A stretch of 16,013 nt of DNA from Pseudomonadota bacterium (lineage in GTDB: Bacteria; Myxococcota; UBA9042; PHBI01). Numbering within the stretch: position 1 is the stretch's first letter; every line of letters begins with the position of its first letter. The position numbers and the translations under genes are program-made. The stretch is taken from assembly GCA_005772945.1 (NCBI GenBank), contig SXIE01000344.1:1-16013 (forward strand). The letters are read 5' to 3'. Shown here in pieces: positions 1-8,600 of this stretch. The notes beneath the pieces are model-generated. The model did not search any database. It saw only the letters and a program-made list of their open reading frames with translations, and had not been told where the DNA came from.

Positions 1-2
1 AT

Positions 3-3000
3 GCCGGCGAGGTCGATCAGACCGCCTACGTTTGCAACGGCGCCAACGGCGCGACGGGCGCCAACGGCCTGAAGACGCTCATGATCGTCGACGCCACCGT
101 CGGCACCAGCTGCTCGGCTTACGCCGGTACGGGCCAGCGCGTCCGGGTCGGTCTCGACGACGGCATCCCCACCGGCACCGCCAGCAACGGCATCTTGGAG
201 AGCGGCGAAATCGAGTCGACGTCCTACGTCTGTAACGGAGCGAACGGAGCCACTGGCAGCAACGGCTTCAAGTCGATCGTCTTCATGGACACCACCGTCG
301 ACACGAACTGCGCTGCGTACGGCGGCAGCGGCGAGCGCATCCAGACCGGACTCGACGACGGCGCGCCGACCGGCACCGCCAACAACGGCATCCTGGACTC
401 CGGCGAAATCGACCAGACCGCGTACGTTTGCAACGGTGCGCAAGGATTCAAGTCGCTCATCCTCGTCGACGGCGTCGTCGGCGCAAACTGCAGCGCATAC
501 AGCGGCGTCGGCCAGCGCTTCCAGGTGGGTGTCGACGACGGTGCTCCGAGCGGCACCGCCAACAACGGAATCCTCGAGAGCGGCGAGGTCGAGTCGACCA
601 GGTACGTATGCGACGGCAAGAACGGGACGAACGGCATCAACGGCACCAACGGCTTCAACGACATCACGCTCACGGATACACAGGTCGGCACGAACTGCTC
701 GGCCTTCGGCAACAGCGGCGGCACGCGGATCCAGAACGGGCTCGATGACGGCCTACCGACCGGCACCGCGAACAACGGCATTTTGGAGTCCGGCGAGGTC
801 GACCGAGCGGCGTACGTCTGCAACGGGCTGAACGGCACCAACGGGACCGGCTACAACACGATCGTCCTGACCGACACGACGGTCGGCGCGAGCTGTGCGG
901 CATACGGCAACAACGGCGGAACCCGCATGCAAAGCGGCCTGGACGATGGCCTGCCGACCGGTGTGTCGAGCAACGGCACGCTCGAGTCCGGCGAGGTCGA
1001 CCGCACGGCGTTCATCTGCAATGGCGCGAACGGCACCAACGGCACCAACGGCACCAACGGCACGAACGGCACCAACGGCTTCAGCACGATCGTCGCGACC
1101 GACAATGCGGTCGGTGCCTCGTGCGCAGCGTTCGGGGGCTCGGGCCAGCGGATCCAGATCGGGCTCGACGACGGCCTGCCAAGCGGCAATGCGCGTAATG
1201 GCCTGCTCGAGTCGGCCGAGATCGAGGCGACGGCTTATGTCTGCAACGGCCTGAACGGGACGAACGGGACGAACGGGACGAACGGCACGAACGGCACGAA
1301 CGGCCGGAGCGCCATCATCGTGAGCGACGCCGTGGTCGGCGCGAACTGCGCGGCGGCAGGTGGCACGCGCGTGCGCGCCGGTGTCGACAACGGCGACGGC
1401 GGCGGTAGCGCCGGCAATTCGCTGCTCGAGGATGGCGAGGTCGACACGACGGCGTATGTCTGCAACGGCGCCGCCGGGACGAACGGGACGAACGGGGCCA
1501 ATGGAGCCAACGGGCTCATTGCGACGGACACGGCGGTCGGCGTGAACTGCGGGGCGAGCGGCACCGGCACGCGGATCCGCAGCGGTGCCGACGACGGGCT
1601 CCCGACCGGCACGCCGAACAACGGCACGCTCGAGGCGGGCGAGATCGACGCCACCTCGTACGTCTGCAACGGAACCAACGGAACCAACGGAACCAACGGA
1701 ACCAATGGAACCAATGGCCTCGGTGGGCACTCGGCGCTGATCGTCTCGGACGCGCAGATCGGGACCAGCTGCGACTCGCTCGGCAACGGCGGACGCCGCC
1801 TGCAATTCGGCATCGACGACGGCCTGCCGTCGGGCACGGCCGACAACGGCCTCCTCGAGCCGGGCGAGCTCGACGCGACGACGTTCGTGTGCAACGGCGG
1901 CAACGGCGAAACGACGCTCGTCACGACCGACACGACGGTTGGCACGCAATGCGACACGTTCGCTGGCACCGGCACGCGGATCCGCCTCGGCCTCGACGAC
2001 GGCGCTCTGGCCGGCACGGCGAACGACGGGATCCTGCAGGCCGGCGAAGTCGACAGCACCGCCTACGTCTGCAACGGCGCGGTTGGCGCGACCGGCACGG
2101 CGGGCGCCAACGGCCTGGTCGTGAGCGATACGCAGGTCGGCACGAGCTGCGATGCTTTCGGCAACGGCGGCCAGCGCCTGCGCATGGGACTCGACGATGG
2201 CCTCCCGAGCGGCACGGCCGCCAACGGCAAGCTCGAGGCGGGCGAGGTCGACGCGACGACCTACGTCTGCAACGGCACGAACGGCACGAACGGCACGGAC
2301 GGCCACAGCTCGCTCATCGCGGTCGACACACAGGTCGGCACCGCCTGCACGACGCAGGGCAACGGTGGTCAACGCATGCGCACCGGGCTCGACGACGGCT
2401 CGGGCGCCGGGGTCCCGGATGACGGCGTCTTGCAGACGGGCGAGGTCGACTCGACGGTGGTCGTCTGCAACGGCGCCACGGGCGCAACGGGCGTGCGCGG
2501 CTACGCGACGATCATCGTGACTGACGGCGCGGTCGGCACGTACTGCGACGCGACCGGCAACGGCGGGCGCCGATTCGCGGCCGGTGTGGACGATGGCAAG
2601 CCGACGGGCACGCCCGACAACGGCGTGCTCGAGGTCGGCGAGATCGACAGCGAGACGTACGTCTGCAACGGCTCCAACGGCACGAACGGATCGCCGGGGG
2701 CGACCGGATTCGACACGCTCGTGATGGTCGACGCGGTGGTCGGCACGAGCTGCGATGCGTTCGGCGGGGTCGGACAGCGGATCCGCAACGGCCTCGACGA
2801 CGGCGCCGCAGGCGGCATTGCGCGCGACCAGAAGCTCCAGGACGGCGAGGTCGACGCGACATCCTACGTCTGCAACGGCGCCGATGGGCACGACGCGCTC
2901 ATCCAGCTCGACGAGAACGTGGGCAACCACTGCAACGACTCGGGCGGCGCCGGGCAGCGGATCCTGATCGGGCTCGACGACGGCTCCGGAACGGGGGATC

Positions 3001-3554
3001 CGGACGATGGCAAGCTCGACGACGCCGAGGTCAAACAGACGGCCTATATCTGCGATGGCCTCGCCGGGACGACCGGACCGGCCGGACACGAGACTTTGCT
3101 CGTGACGGACGACCAGGTCGGGACCGGTTGCGACAACGGCGACGCGGGCGGAACACGCGTGCGCAGCGGCCTGGACGACGGCCTTCCGAGCGGTCAGGCG
3201 GACAATGGCAAGCTCGAGGACGGCGAGGTCGACGCGACCGCGATGGTCTGCAACGGCGCCACCGGGGCCGGCGAGCCGGGGCACTCATCGATCGTGCAGG
3301 TCAACGAGGACGGCGGGATCGGGTGCGCGACGCACAGCGGGTACTCGCTTGTCATCGGCATCGACGACGGTGCGGGCGGGGGTACACCCGACAACGGGCG
3401 CCTCGAAGACGGCGAGATCAACTTCACGCAGCCGGTGTGCGACGGGGCGAACGGGTCGGTCATCCAGGGCGGATGCGCGGCCGGGGACGACGGGGCATCG
3501 TGGGCGTGGGGGCTCTTGGCGCTGACCGGGTTGGCATTGCGGCGGCGGCGCTGA
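3..3554 (+). CDS. Giant collagen-like repeat surface protein, 5' end missing, with MYXO-CTERM-like tail
   Basis: The reading frame is open from the left window edge, so the true start lies upstream; 1183 residues are visible. The protein is a tandem array of 17 complete modules plus one partial module of about 57-75 residues. Each module has a (V/I)xxDxxVGxxC segment, a GLDDG segment, an [ND]GxLxxxE(V/I) segment and a closing (Y/V)VCNG, giving two conserved cysteines, likely one disulfide per module. By eye this resembles the DUF7151 family. Modules are joined by Gly-X-Y linkers, mostly Gly-Thr-Asn, as in bacterial collagen-like proteins. The C-terminus has a Cys, a hydrophobic segment (WAWGLLALTGLAL) and four arginines, resembling the MYXO-CTERM sorting signal. 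It is probably exported and anchored at the cell surface; adhesion or a matrix role is a guess. No enzymatic domain is visible. The N-terminal signal peptide is outside the window. Confidence 0.93.
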   Translation, partial: AGEVDQTAYVCNGANGATGANGLKTLMIVDATVGTSCSAYAGTGQRVRVGLDDGIPTGTASNGILESGEIESTSYVCNGANGATGSNGFKSIVFMDTTVDTNCAAYGGSGERIQTGLDDGAPTGTANNGILDSGEIDQTAYVCNGAQGFKSLILVDGVVGANCSAYSGVGQRFQVGVDDGAPSGTANNGILESGEVESTRYVCDGKNGTNGINGTNGFNDITLTDTQVGTNCSAFGNSGGTRIQNGLDDGLPTGTANNGILESGEVDRAAYVCNGLNGTNGTGYNTIVLTDTTVGASCAAYGNNGGTRMQSGLDDGLPTGVSSNGTLESGEVDRTAFICNGANGTNGTNGTNGTNGTNGFSTIVATDNAVGASCAAFGGSGQRIQIGLDDGLPSGNARNGLLESAEIEATAYVCNGLNGTNGTNGTNGTNGTNGRSAIIVSDAVVGANCAAAGGTRVRAGVDNGDGGGSAGNSLLEDGEVDTTAYVCNGAAGTNGTNGANGANGLIATDTAVGVNCGASGTGTRIRSGADDGLPTGTPNNGTLEAGEIDATSYVCNGTNGTNGTNGTNGTNGLGGHSALIVSDAQIGTSCDSLGNGGRRLQFGIDDGLPSGTADNGLLEPGELDATTFVCNGGNGETTLVTTDTTVGTQCDTFAGTGTRIRLGLDDGALAGTANDGILQAGEVDSTAYVCNGAVGATGTAGANGLVVSDTQVGTSCDAFGNGGQRLRMGLDDGLPSGTAANGKLEAGEVDATTYVCNGTNGTNGTDGHSSLIAVDTQVGTACTTQGNGGQRMRTGLDDGSGAGVPDDGVLQTGEVDSTVVVCNGATGATGVRGYATIIVTDGAVGTYCDATGNGGRRFAAGVDDGKPTGTPDNGVLEVGEIDSETYVCNGSNGTNGSPGATGFDTLVMVDAVVGTSCDAFGGVGQRIRNGLDDGAAGGIARDQKLQDGEVDATSYVCNGADGHDALIQLDENVGNHCNDSGGAGQRILIGLDDGSGTGDPDDGKLDDAEVKQTAYICDGLAGTTGPAGHETLLVTDDQVGTGCDNGDAGGTRVRSGLDDGLPSGQADNGKLEDGEVDATAMVCNGATGAGEPGHSSIVQVNEDGGIGCATHSGYSLVIGIDDGAGGGTPDNGRLEDGEINFTQPVCDGANGSVIQGGCAAGDDGASWAWGLLALTGLALRRRR
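1029..1079 (+). repeat. 9-bp tandem array A (AACGGCACC type) in collagen-like linker
   Basis: Five in-frame copies of AACGGCACC (one ends in G) plus a partial copy encode Asn-Gly-Thr repeats between modules 5 and 6. The period is three codons, so copy-number change would lengthen or shorten the linker without a frameshift. Confidence 0.95.
1254..1304 (+). repeat. 9-bp tandem array B (AACGGGACG type) in collagen-like linker
   Basis: Three copies of AACGGGACG, two of AACGGCACG and a partial copy encode the same Asn-Gly-Thr peptide as array A but with different synonymous codons. It lies between modules 6 and 7. Confidence 0.95.
1668..1718 (+). repeat. 9-bp tandem array C (AACGGAACC type) in collagen-like linker
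   Basis: Four copies of AACGGAACC, one AATGGAACC and a partial AATGGC encode Asn-Gly-Thr repeats after module 8. The rare GGA glycine codon is fixed through the array, unlike arrays A and B. Confidence 0.95.
3474..3551 (+). other. MYXO-CTERM-like C-terminal anchor/sorting segment
   Basis: The last 26 residues of the repeat protein run Cys, a short Ala/Gly/Asp/Ser stretch, a hydrophobic segment of about 13 residues, then RRRR and the stop. This order is that of the MYXO-CTERM tripartite signal, whose Cys is thought to be the site of processing and anchoring by a myxosortase-type protease. Recognition is by eye. Confidence 0.75.
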
Positions 3555-3766
3555 CGGCCGTCGCGAGCGGGGCGGCCGACATGGCACGTGGGCGCGCCCC
3601 GTGGCGGCCGTCTTGCCCAAACCCATCTCGCCGGGCACGCTGCTGGGGAGATGGGCGCTCGCGCCGAGCCGCGGTGCGAACGCTACCGCGGATGGACGAG
3701 CGCGCTATGATGGCGCCTCGGGCACTCGCGGCCATGGGCCCGCCCAAGCGTGTCGAGAGGTTCACG

Positions 3767-3973
3767 ATGACGGACACGGCGATGACGGATGCGATCCACC
3801 GCATGCGCAGCGCGCTCAATGGGGTGACGCTCCAGCTCGAGGTCGCACGGCTGGCGATCGCCCGGGCGGACGAGGCCCGGCTCGTGCGCGCCGTGGAAGG
3901 GGCAGCGCAGGCGAGCGTCAACGCGGCGCGCGAACTCGATGCCCTCGCGAAGGCGCTTCTGGAGGGGTCGTGA
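3767..3973 (+). CDS. Small stand-alone DHp-like (histidine phosphotransfer hairpin) protein
   Basis: This encodes 68 residues predicted by eye as two long helices: residues 9-31, a short turn, then 39-65. Residues 11-20 read HRMRSALNGV, which lines up with the histidine-kinase H-box pattern H-E-L-R-T-P-L-N-A-I; His11 would be the phospho-accepting residue. The acidic residue that normally follows the His is Arg12 here. No catalytic ATPase domain (N, G1, G2 boxes) follows. The start at 3767 is chosen because GAGAGG lies 6 bases upstream; in-frame ATGs at 3707, 3710 and 3734 are possible alternatives. The stop overlaps the next gene (GTGA, 4 bases), implying translational coupling to the NtrC-type regulator. 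It could be a phosphotransfer protein, a phosphatase or inhibitor of the regulator, or simply a coiled-coil partner. The gene is well supported; the function is inference. Confidence 0.72.
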   Translation: MTDTAMTDAIHRMRSALNGVTLQLEVARLAIARADEARLVRAVEGAAQASVNAARELDALAKALLEGS

Positions 3974-5409
3974 AGGCCGTCGCCCCGCCCGAGGGAGGCA
4001 CACCGAGCGGTTGGCGAGCGCTCGTCGTCGAGGACGACGCGCTGAGCTGCGAGGCGCTGGTGGCGCTGCTCGAGCTGGAGGGCTTCGCGGTCGAGACCGC
4101 CGAGGGAATGGCGAGCGCGCGGGCGCTGCTCGCGCCGCAGCCGTCGTTCGACGTGGCGTTCGTCGACTTCGGGCTGCCCGATGGGGACGGCATGGAGCTC
4201 GTGCCGCTCGTCGCCTCATTGCCGATGGGGTGTGCGGTGGTGGTGCTGACGGGCGAGCGGCGGCTCGAGCGGGCGGTCGAGGCGATGCGGCGCGGGGCCG
4301 CTGACTACCTGACCAAGCCGCTCGATGGGGCGGCGCTGCAGCTCGCGCTCCACCGCTTGCGCCATGCCCTCGGCGAGCGCGACGAGCAGCGACGACTCGC
4401 GCGCGAGCTGATGCGTCACGGCGGCTACATGGGGCTCATCGGCAAGGCGCCGCCGATGGTGCGGGTGTTCGAGCAGGTCCTGCGCGCCGGGCCGACCGAG
4501 CTGCCGGTGTTCGTCCGCGGCGAGAGTGGGACGGGCAAGGAGCTGCTGGCGCGGGCCATTCATCAGGCCTCGCGGCGGCGCAGCGGGCCGTTCGTCGCGA
4601 TCAACTGCGGGGCGATCCCGGCGCAGCTCGCCGAGAGCGAGCTCTTCGGGCACGAGCGGGGCTCGTTCACGGGCGCCGATCGGATGCAGGTCGGGGCGTT
4701 CACGCGCGCCAACAAGGGCACGTTGTTCCTCGACGAGCTTACCGAGATGCCGCTCGAGCTGCAGGTGATTCTGCTGCGCGCGTTGGAGGCCGGCGTCATT
4801 CAGCGTGTGGGGGGCTCGCGCGAGCTGCCGATCGATGTGCGGGTCGTCGCCGCGACCAATCGGGATCCGGAGGAGGCGGTGCGCGCGGGGCGCTTGCGGC
4901 AGGACCTCTACTTCCGGCTGCAGGTCATCCCGATCGCGCTACCGCCGCTGCGCGAGCGGACCGCCGACGTGCCGCTCTTGGCGCAGCACTTCCTGGAGGG
5001 CGGCGAAGGGCCGACCGTGACCTTGTCGGCGGCCGCACGCCAAGCGCTCATGCGGCATGCGTGGCCGGGCAACGTGCGGGAGCTCAAGAACGCGATCGCG
5101 CGGGCACGCGTCTTTTGTACGGACGATGTGATCGAGCCGCGCGACCTGGCGTTGCCGGCGGCCGACGCAGGAGCGCCGGCCGAGACGCCGCGCGCCGAGG
5201 CCCACCAGACGGGGGCGCGGCCGGTGGAGGATGCGATCGCGATCCCGCCGACGATGACGTTGGCCGGTGCCGAGCGGCGGCTGGTCGAGGCGCAGCTGCG
5301 GCGCCAATCGGGGAACCGCGCGCGCACCGCCGAGGTGCTCGGGATCGCGCCCAAGACGCTCTACAACAAGCTGAAGGCGTGGGGGATCGGCGCGCCCGAC
5401 GACGGGTAG
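3970..5409 (+). CDS. NtrC-family sigma-54-dependent response regulator
   Basis: A 479-residue protein with the classical three-domain layout. The receiver (about 15-130) has the acidic pocket E21-D22-D23, phospho-acceptor Asp66 (VDFGLPDGDG), Thr94 and Lys116. The AAA+ sigma-54 activation domain (about 155-385) has Walker A GESGTGKE (184-191), the sigma-54 contact loop as GSFTGA (231-236, Ser in place of the usual Ala) and Walker B GTLFLDE (250-256). A C-terminal Fis-type helix-turn-helix (about 435-475) binds upstream enhancers. The GTG start at 3970 follows GGAGGGG and overlaps the stop of the DHp-like gene; longer in-frame starts exist upstream (to 3601) but would run through that gene with no homologous sequence. 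It should activate sigma-54 promoters when phosphorylated. Targets are unknown; the flanking surface-protein genes are candidates only by proximity. Confidence 0.95.
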   Translation: MKAVAPPEGGTPSGWRALVVEDDALSCEALVALLELEGFAVETAEGMASARALLAPQPSFDVAFVDFGLPDGDGMELVPLVASLPMGCAVVVLTGERRLERAVEAMRRGAADYLTKPLDGAALQLALHRLRHALGERDEQRRLARELMRHGGYMGLIGKAPPMVRVFEQVLRAGPTELPVFVRGESGTGKELLARAIHQASRRRSGPFVAINCGAIPAQLAESELFGHERGSFTGADRMQVGAFTRANKGTLFLDELTEMPLELQVILLRALEAGVIQRVGGSRELPIDVRVVAATNRDPEEAVRAGRLRQDLYFRLQVIPIALPPLRERTADVPLLAQHFLEGGEGPTVTLSAAARQALMRHAWPGNVRELKNAIARARVFCTDDVIEPRDLALPAADAGAPAETPRAEAHQTGARPVEDAIAIPPTMTLAGAERRLVEAQLRRQSGNRARTAEVLGIAPKTLYNKLKAWGIGAPDDG

Positions 5410-5412
5410 TCG

Positions 5413-5468
5413 CTCGCGAAGGCCTCGCGTGGGGCCGCCTCGGCCCCCGGAGCGAGGCTACCCGCGAG
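5413..5468 (+). terminator. Large nested stem-loop just after the regulator gene
   Basis: Starting 3 bases after the stop codon there are three nested perfect inverted repeats: CTCGCG/CGCGAG (5413-5418 with 5463-5468), GCCTCGC/GCGAGGC (5422-5428 with 5452-5458) and GGGGCCG/CGGCCCC (5431-5437 with 5441-5447) around a CCT loop. That is 20 base pairs with small internal loops. No U-tract follows, so it is a terminator-like or 3'-end-stabilising hairpin rather than a textbook intrinsic terminator. Confidence 0.5.
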
Positions 5469-5472
5469 TAAG

Positions 5473-5487
5473 TTCTACCGGTAAGAA
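5473..5487. promoter_or_regulatory. Palindromic AT-richer site (possible operator)
   Basis: TTCTACCGGTAAGAA has the perfect 8-bp palindrome TACCGGTA at its centre, flanked by TTC and GAA. It is the least GC-rich stretch of the 218-base gap before the Ig-like lipoprotein gene. It could be a regulator-binding site, but no -35/-10 or -24/-12 pair is clear around it. Confidence 0.2.
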
Positions 5488-5627
5488 TGGCCGGCGGGGG
5501 CGGCGGCGGCGCAGGCCGTCGCGCGCGATCGCGCATGGAATGCGGCTTGGAGGGGTGGAGCGCTTCTTGAGTTCCAACGTGTGCGGGGCGCCCATCCCGG
5601 AGCGCCGCCGTTCACACGGAGGATTTC

Positions 5628-8600
5628 ATGCGACGTGCTTGCACCGCCGTCACAGCGTGCGCGCTTGGGGGATTGTTCTTGGGGTTAGCCGGCTGCGGCA
5701 GCGATGCCGTCGATTCCGGTCTGGACGCGGTCGGCGAGGACTCGCTGCAGATCGGCTCGGAGACGGGTCTGGTCGGGAGCGAGGTCGAGTCCGAGGTCGA
5801 GTCCGAGGTCGAGTCCGAGGTCGAGTCCGAGGTCGAGTCCGAGGTCGAGTCCGAGATCGAGTCCGAGACCGAGACCGAGACCGGGTCCGAAACCGAGACC
5901 CCACCACCGGTCATCGTGCACTTCGCAAGCGACTTCGCGACGATCACCACCGGGGGCCGGGCGACGCTCGCCTGGGAGACCTCCGACGCCGCGACGATCG
6001 CCATTCTCGCCGACGGCCTTCCCGTCGACCTGGCCGGCTGCGTCCCCGCCGGCGCCGCTCCGTGCGCGGCCGCCGGCACCCTCGCCGGCGCACCGACCGG
6101 TCGGCGAACCTTCACGCTCGTGGCGCGCGGACCGGACGGCGCGTGCTCTGGCCGCGACGGCGCCTGCCCCGAGGCATCAGTGACCGTCGACGTCGCCCCA
6201 GCCGCAACCGTTACGCTGACGACCGACGCGGCCGTCGTCTCGGCCCACTCCGCGGTCGAGGTCGCCTACGCCGCCAGCGCCGCGACGTGGTCGATCGGCG
6301 TGGTCACGACGGCGACAGACGGCACGCGCACGCTCGCGCCGTGCGTGCCCGCGAGCGCCGCCATCGGCGCCGTGCCCTGCCTCCTACCCGATGACGGAAA
6401 CGGCGTCCCGCGCGCGTCCGGCACGCTCGTCGTGCCCGACGTCCAGCGCGTCTTCACGCTCGGCGCGGTCGCGACCAACGGAGCCGACGACGGCCTCGGC
6501 GACATCGCGCTCGGCGATGTGCTCCTCGCGATCACGGTGCCGGTCGAGGTCAAGACCTTCACCGTGACCCCGTCCCAAGCGCTTCCCGGCGGTAGCCTCG
6601 TCCTCGCTTGGGAGGTCGCCGGTGCTCACACGCTCGAGGTCACGAGCGACTCGAACGCGCTGACGGGTCTCACGACCTGCGTCGGACTCGGCGTCGACGG
6701 CCGCGGCTTCTGTACCTTGCATCTGGATGCAAATGCTCCGCTCGGCCCGATCGCCTTCACGCTGACCGGCCACCAGGACAGCGGCACGACCGGCGAGGCA
6801 CACGCGAGCGCCACCGTCATCGCCGGCCCGACCATCGACGCGTTCATGATTACGCACGCACCGGTCGTCGCGGGGCAGACCACGACGCTCGCCTGGACCG
6901 CCTTCGGTGCCGATCAGATCACCATTGTCGCGACGCCCCCCGTGCTCGTCGGCGCCGCGAGCTGCAGCGCGCTCGGCCCTGACGGCCGCGGCAGCTGTCT
7001 CGTCCACGTCGACCCGCACGCCACCGCCGGCGCGGTCGCGGTCCGCCTCAGCGCGTCCAACGCCTCGGTCGGGCCGGCCGACCATGCGACGCTCATGCTC
7101 GACATCCTCCCGCCGCCGACCGTCACCGCGCTCGGCGGCGACGACGCGACCGTCGAAGCGGGCACAGCCATCGTGCTTTCGTGGGAGACCGCGAACGCCG
7201 AGAGCGTGGTCGTCCGCGACGGCTCGGGGGCGATCGCGCCGTCGGAGCTCGCGGCCTGCACGGCGGTCGCGGGGCCTCGCGGCGGCGGCGGGTGCACGCT
7301 CTCGGTTCCTATCGAAATGGCGCCTGGCGCGTTTACGCTGGGCGTCGCGGCCGTCGCCGCGAACGGCTGGAAATCGGACGTCACCCAGACGACCGTCATG
7401 GTCGGCGTTCGCCCGAGCGCCGCGCTGACGGCGAGTCCCGGCGCCCTTCCCGCGGGGGGTGGTGCGGTCACGCTGAGGTGGAGCGCGGCGGGCGCGGACG
7501 CGATCGAGATCGCCGACGACGACGCGAGCTCGGCACCGCTGGTCGAGTCGAGCGCCCCGAGCGGCGAGTTCACGACGACCATCACGCAGTCGACGACCTG
7601 GAGTCTCGTGGCCTGGAACGACTTCGGCGTGGCCCGCGCGACCGCCTCTGGTCGCGTCGCGGGGGCGCCCGTGATCGAAGCCCTCACCTTCGGTGGAACG
7701 GACGTCCTCACGGAAACCGCTATCGTCGAGAATGCGGTCGCCGAGCTGACCTGGGCCATCAGCGGTCTCGACGCAGGCGACGAGGTACGACTCGAGCGCG
7801 CCGCGAGCCCGGGCCGCAACACGGCCTGCGATGGCGTCGCGAGTGAGGCATGGACCCTCGCGACGGGCTTCCCACAAGCCGGCGCGGCAAGTGGTGGCGG
7901 CACCGTGGGCGCTCTGAACGCGGCGGCCGAGTGCTTCCGCTTCACGGCCGAGGATGGCGACACGACCCCGGTCCAGCGCGACTGGGTCGTGTTCAAGGTC
8001 CGCAAGACACCGCGCGTCGTGAGCTTCGCTGTGAACGACGCCTCGCGCGCGCCGGGCGACGACGTGACGCTCACCTGGGGGACGGCGTTCGCCTACGGCG
8101 TCGCCATCACCGCGACCCCGATCGGCGCCGTGACCTCCCAGGATCTGGCCGGCTGCACGGTGGCGGCCGGGAGCTGCACCGTGACGATCCAGCCCGGCAC
8201 GCCGCTCGGCGAGGTCGTCTTCGCGCTGGTCGCAACCGGCGAAGACGGCGTCCAGACGGGCCCCCGAACGGCCTCGCTGACGGTCGGCAACGGCGCGCGC
8301 ATCGCTGCGTTCAGCGCCAGTCCGGCGTCGGCCTCCGGCCCGAGCTCCGTCAGCCTCGCGTGGACGACGACGGCGGGGGCCACGCTGGTCATCCGGCGCG
8401 CCGACAGCGAGATCTTCCGAAGCACTCAGGCGAGCACGATCGCGTCCGGAAACATCGCGATCGAGGGCGTCGCGACGACCACCACCTGGACGCTGGTCGT
8501 CGAGAACAACTTCGGCCTGGCGAGCGCCCAAGCGACGACGTTCATCGGCCCGTCGATCGACCAGCTGACGGCCAACGGCGGCAACGCGCTCGACGGCGAG

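Noticed and set aside
1029..1718. Short direct repeats that might suggest a CRISPR array
   Set aside because: The repeats are 9 bp, contiguous, without spacers, and encode a collagen-like linker in frame.
753..3284. Long open frame on the minus strand opposite the collagen-like gene
   Set aside because: Its translation is Arg/Ala/Val-rich low-complexity sequence mirroring the plus-strand repeats; such antisense frames are expected in very GC-rich DNA, and the plus frame has clear domains.
3555..3578. CGGCCG...CGGCCG pairing after the collagen-like gene, possible terminator
   Set aside because: The 6-bp self-complementary words are common at this GC content, the loop is 12 bases and no T run follows.
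3582..3597. TGGCACG followed by GC, like a sigma-54 -24/-12 promoter
   Set aside because: The GG to GC spacing is 9 or 11 bases rather than 10, and the -12 side lacks the TTGC form.
3706..3711. TATGAT, a possible -10 box before the DHp-like gene
   Set aside because: No -35-like hexamer is found at 16-18 bases upstream, so it is not called a promoter.
5547..5563. CTTGG...GC, second sigma-54-like site before the Ig-like lipoprotein
   Set aside because: Spacing is again off by one and the TGGCAC part is absent.
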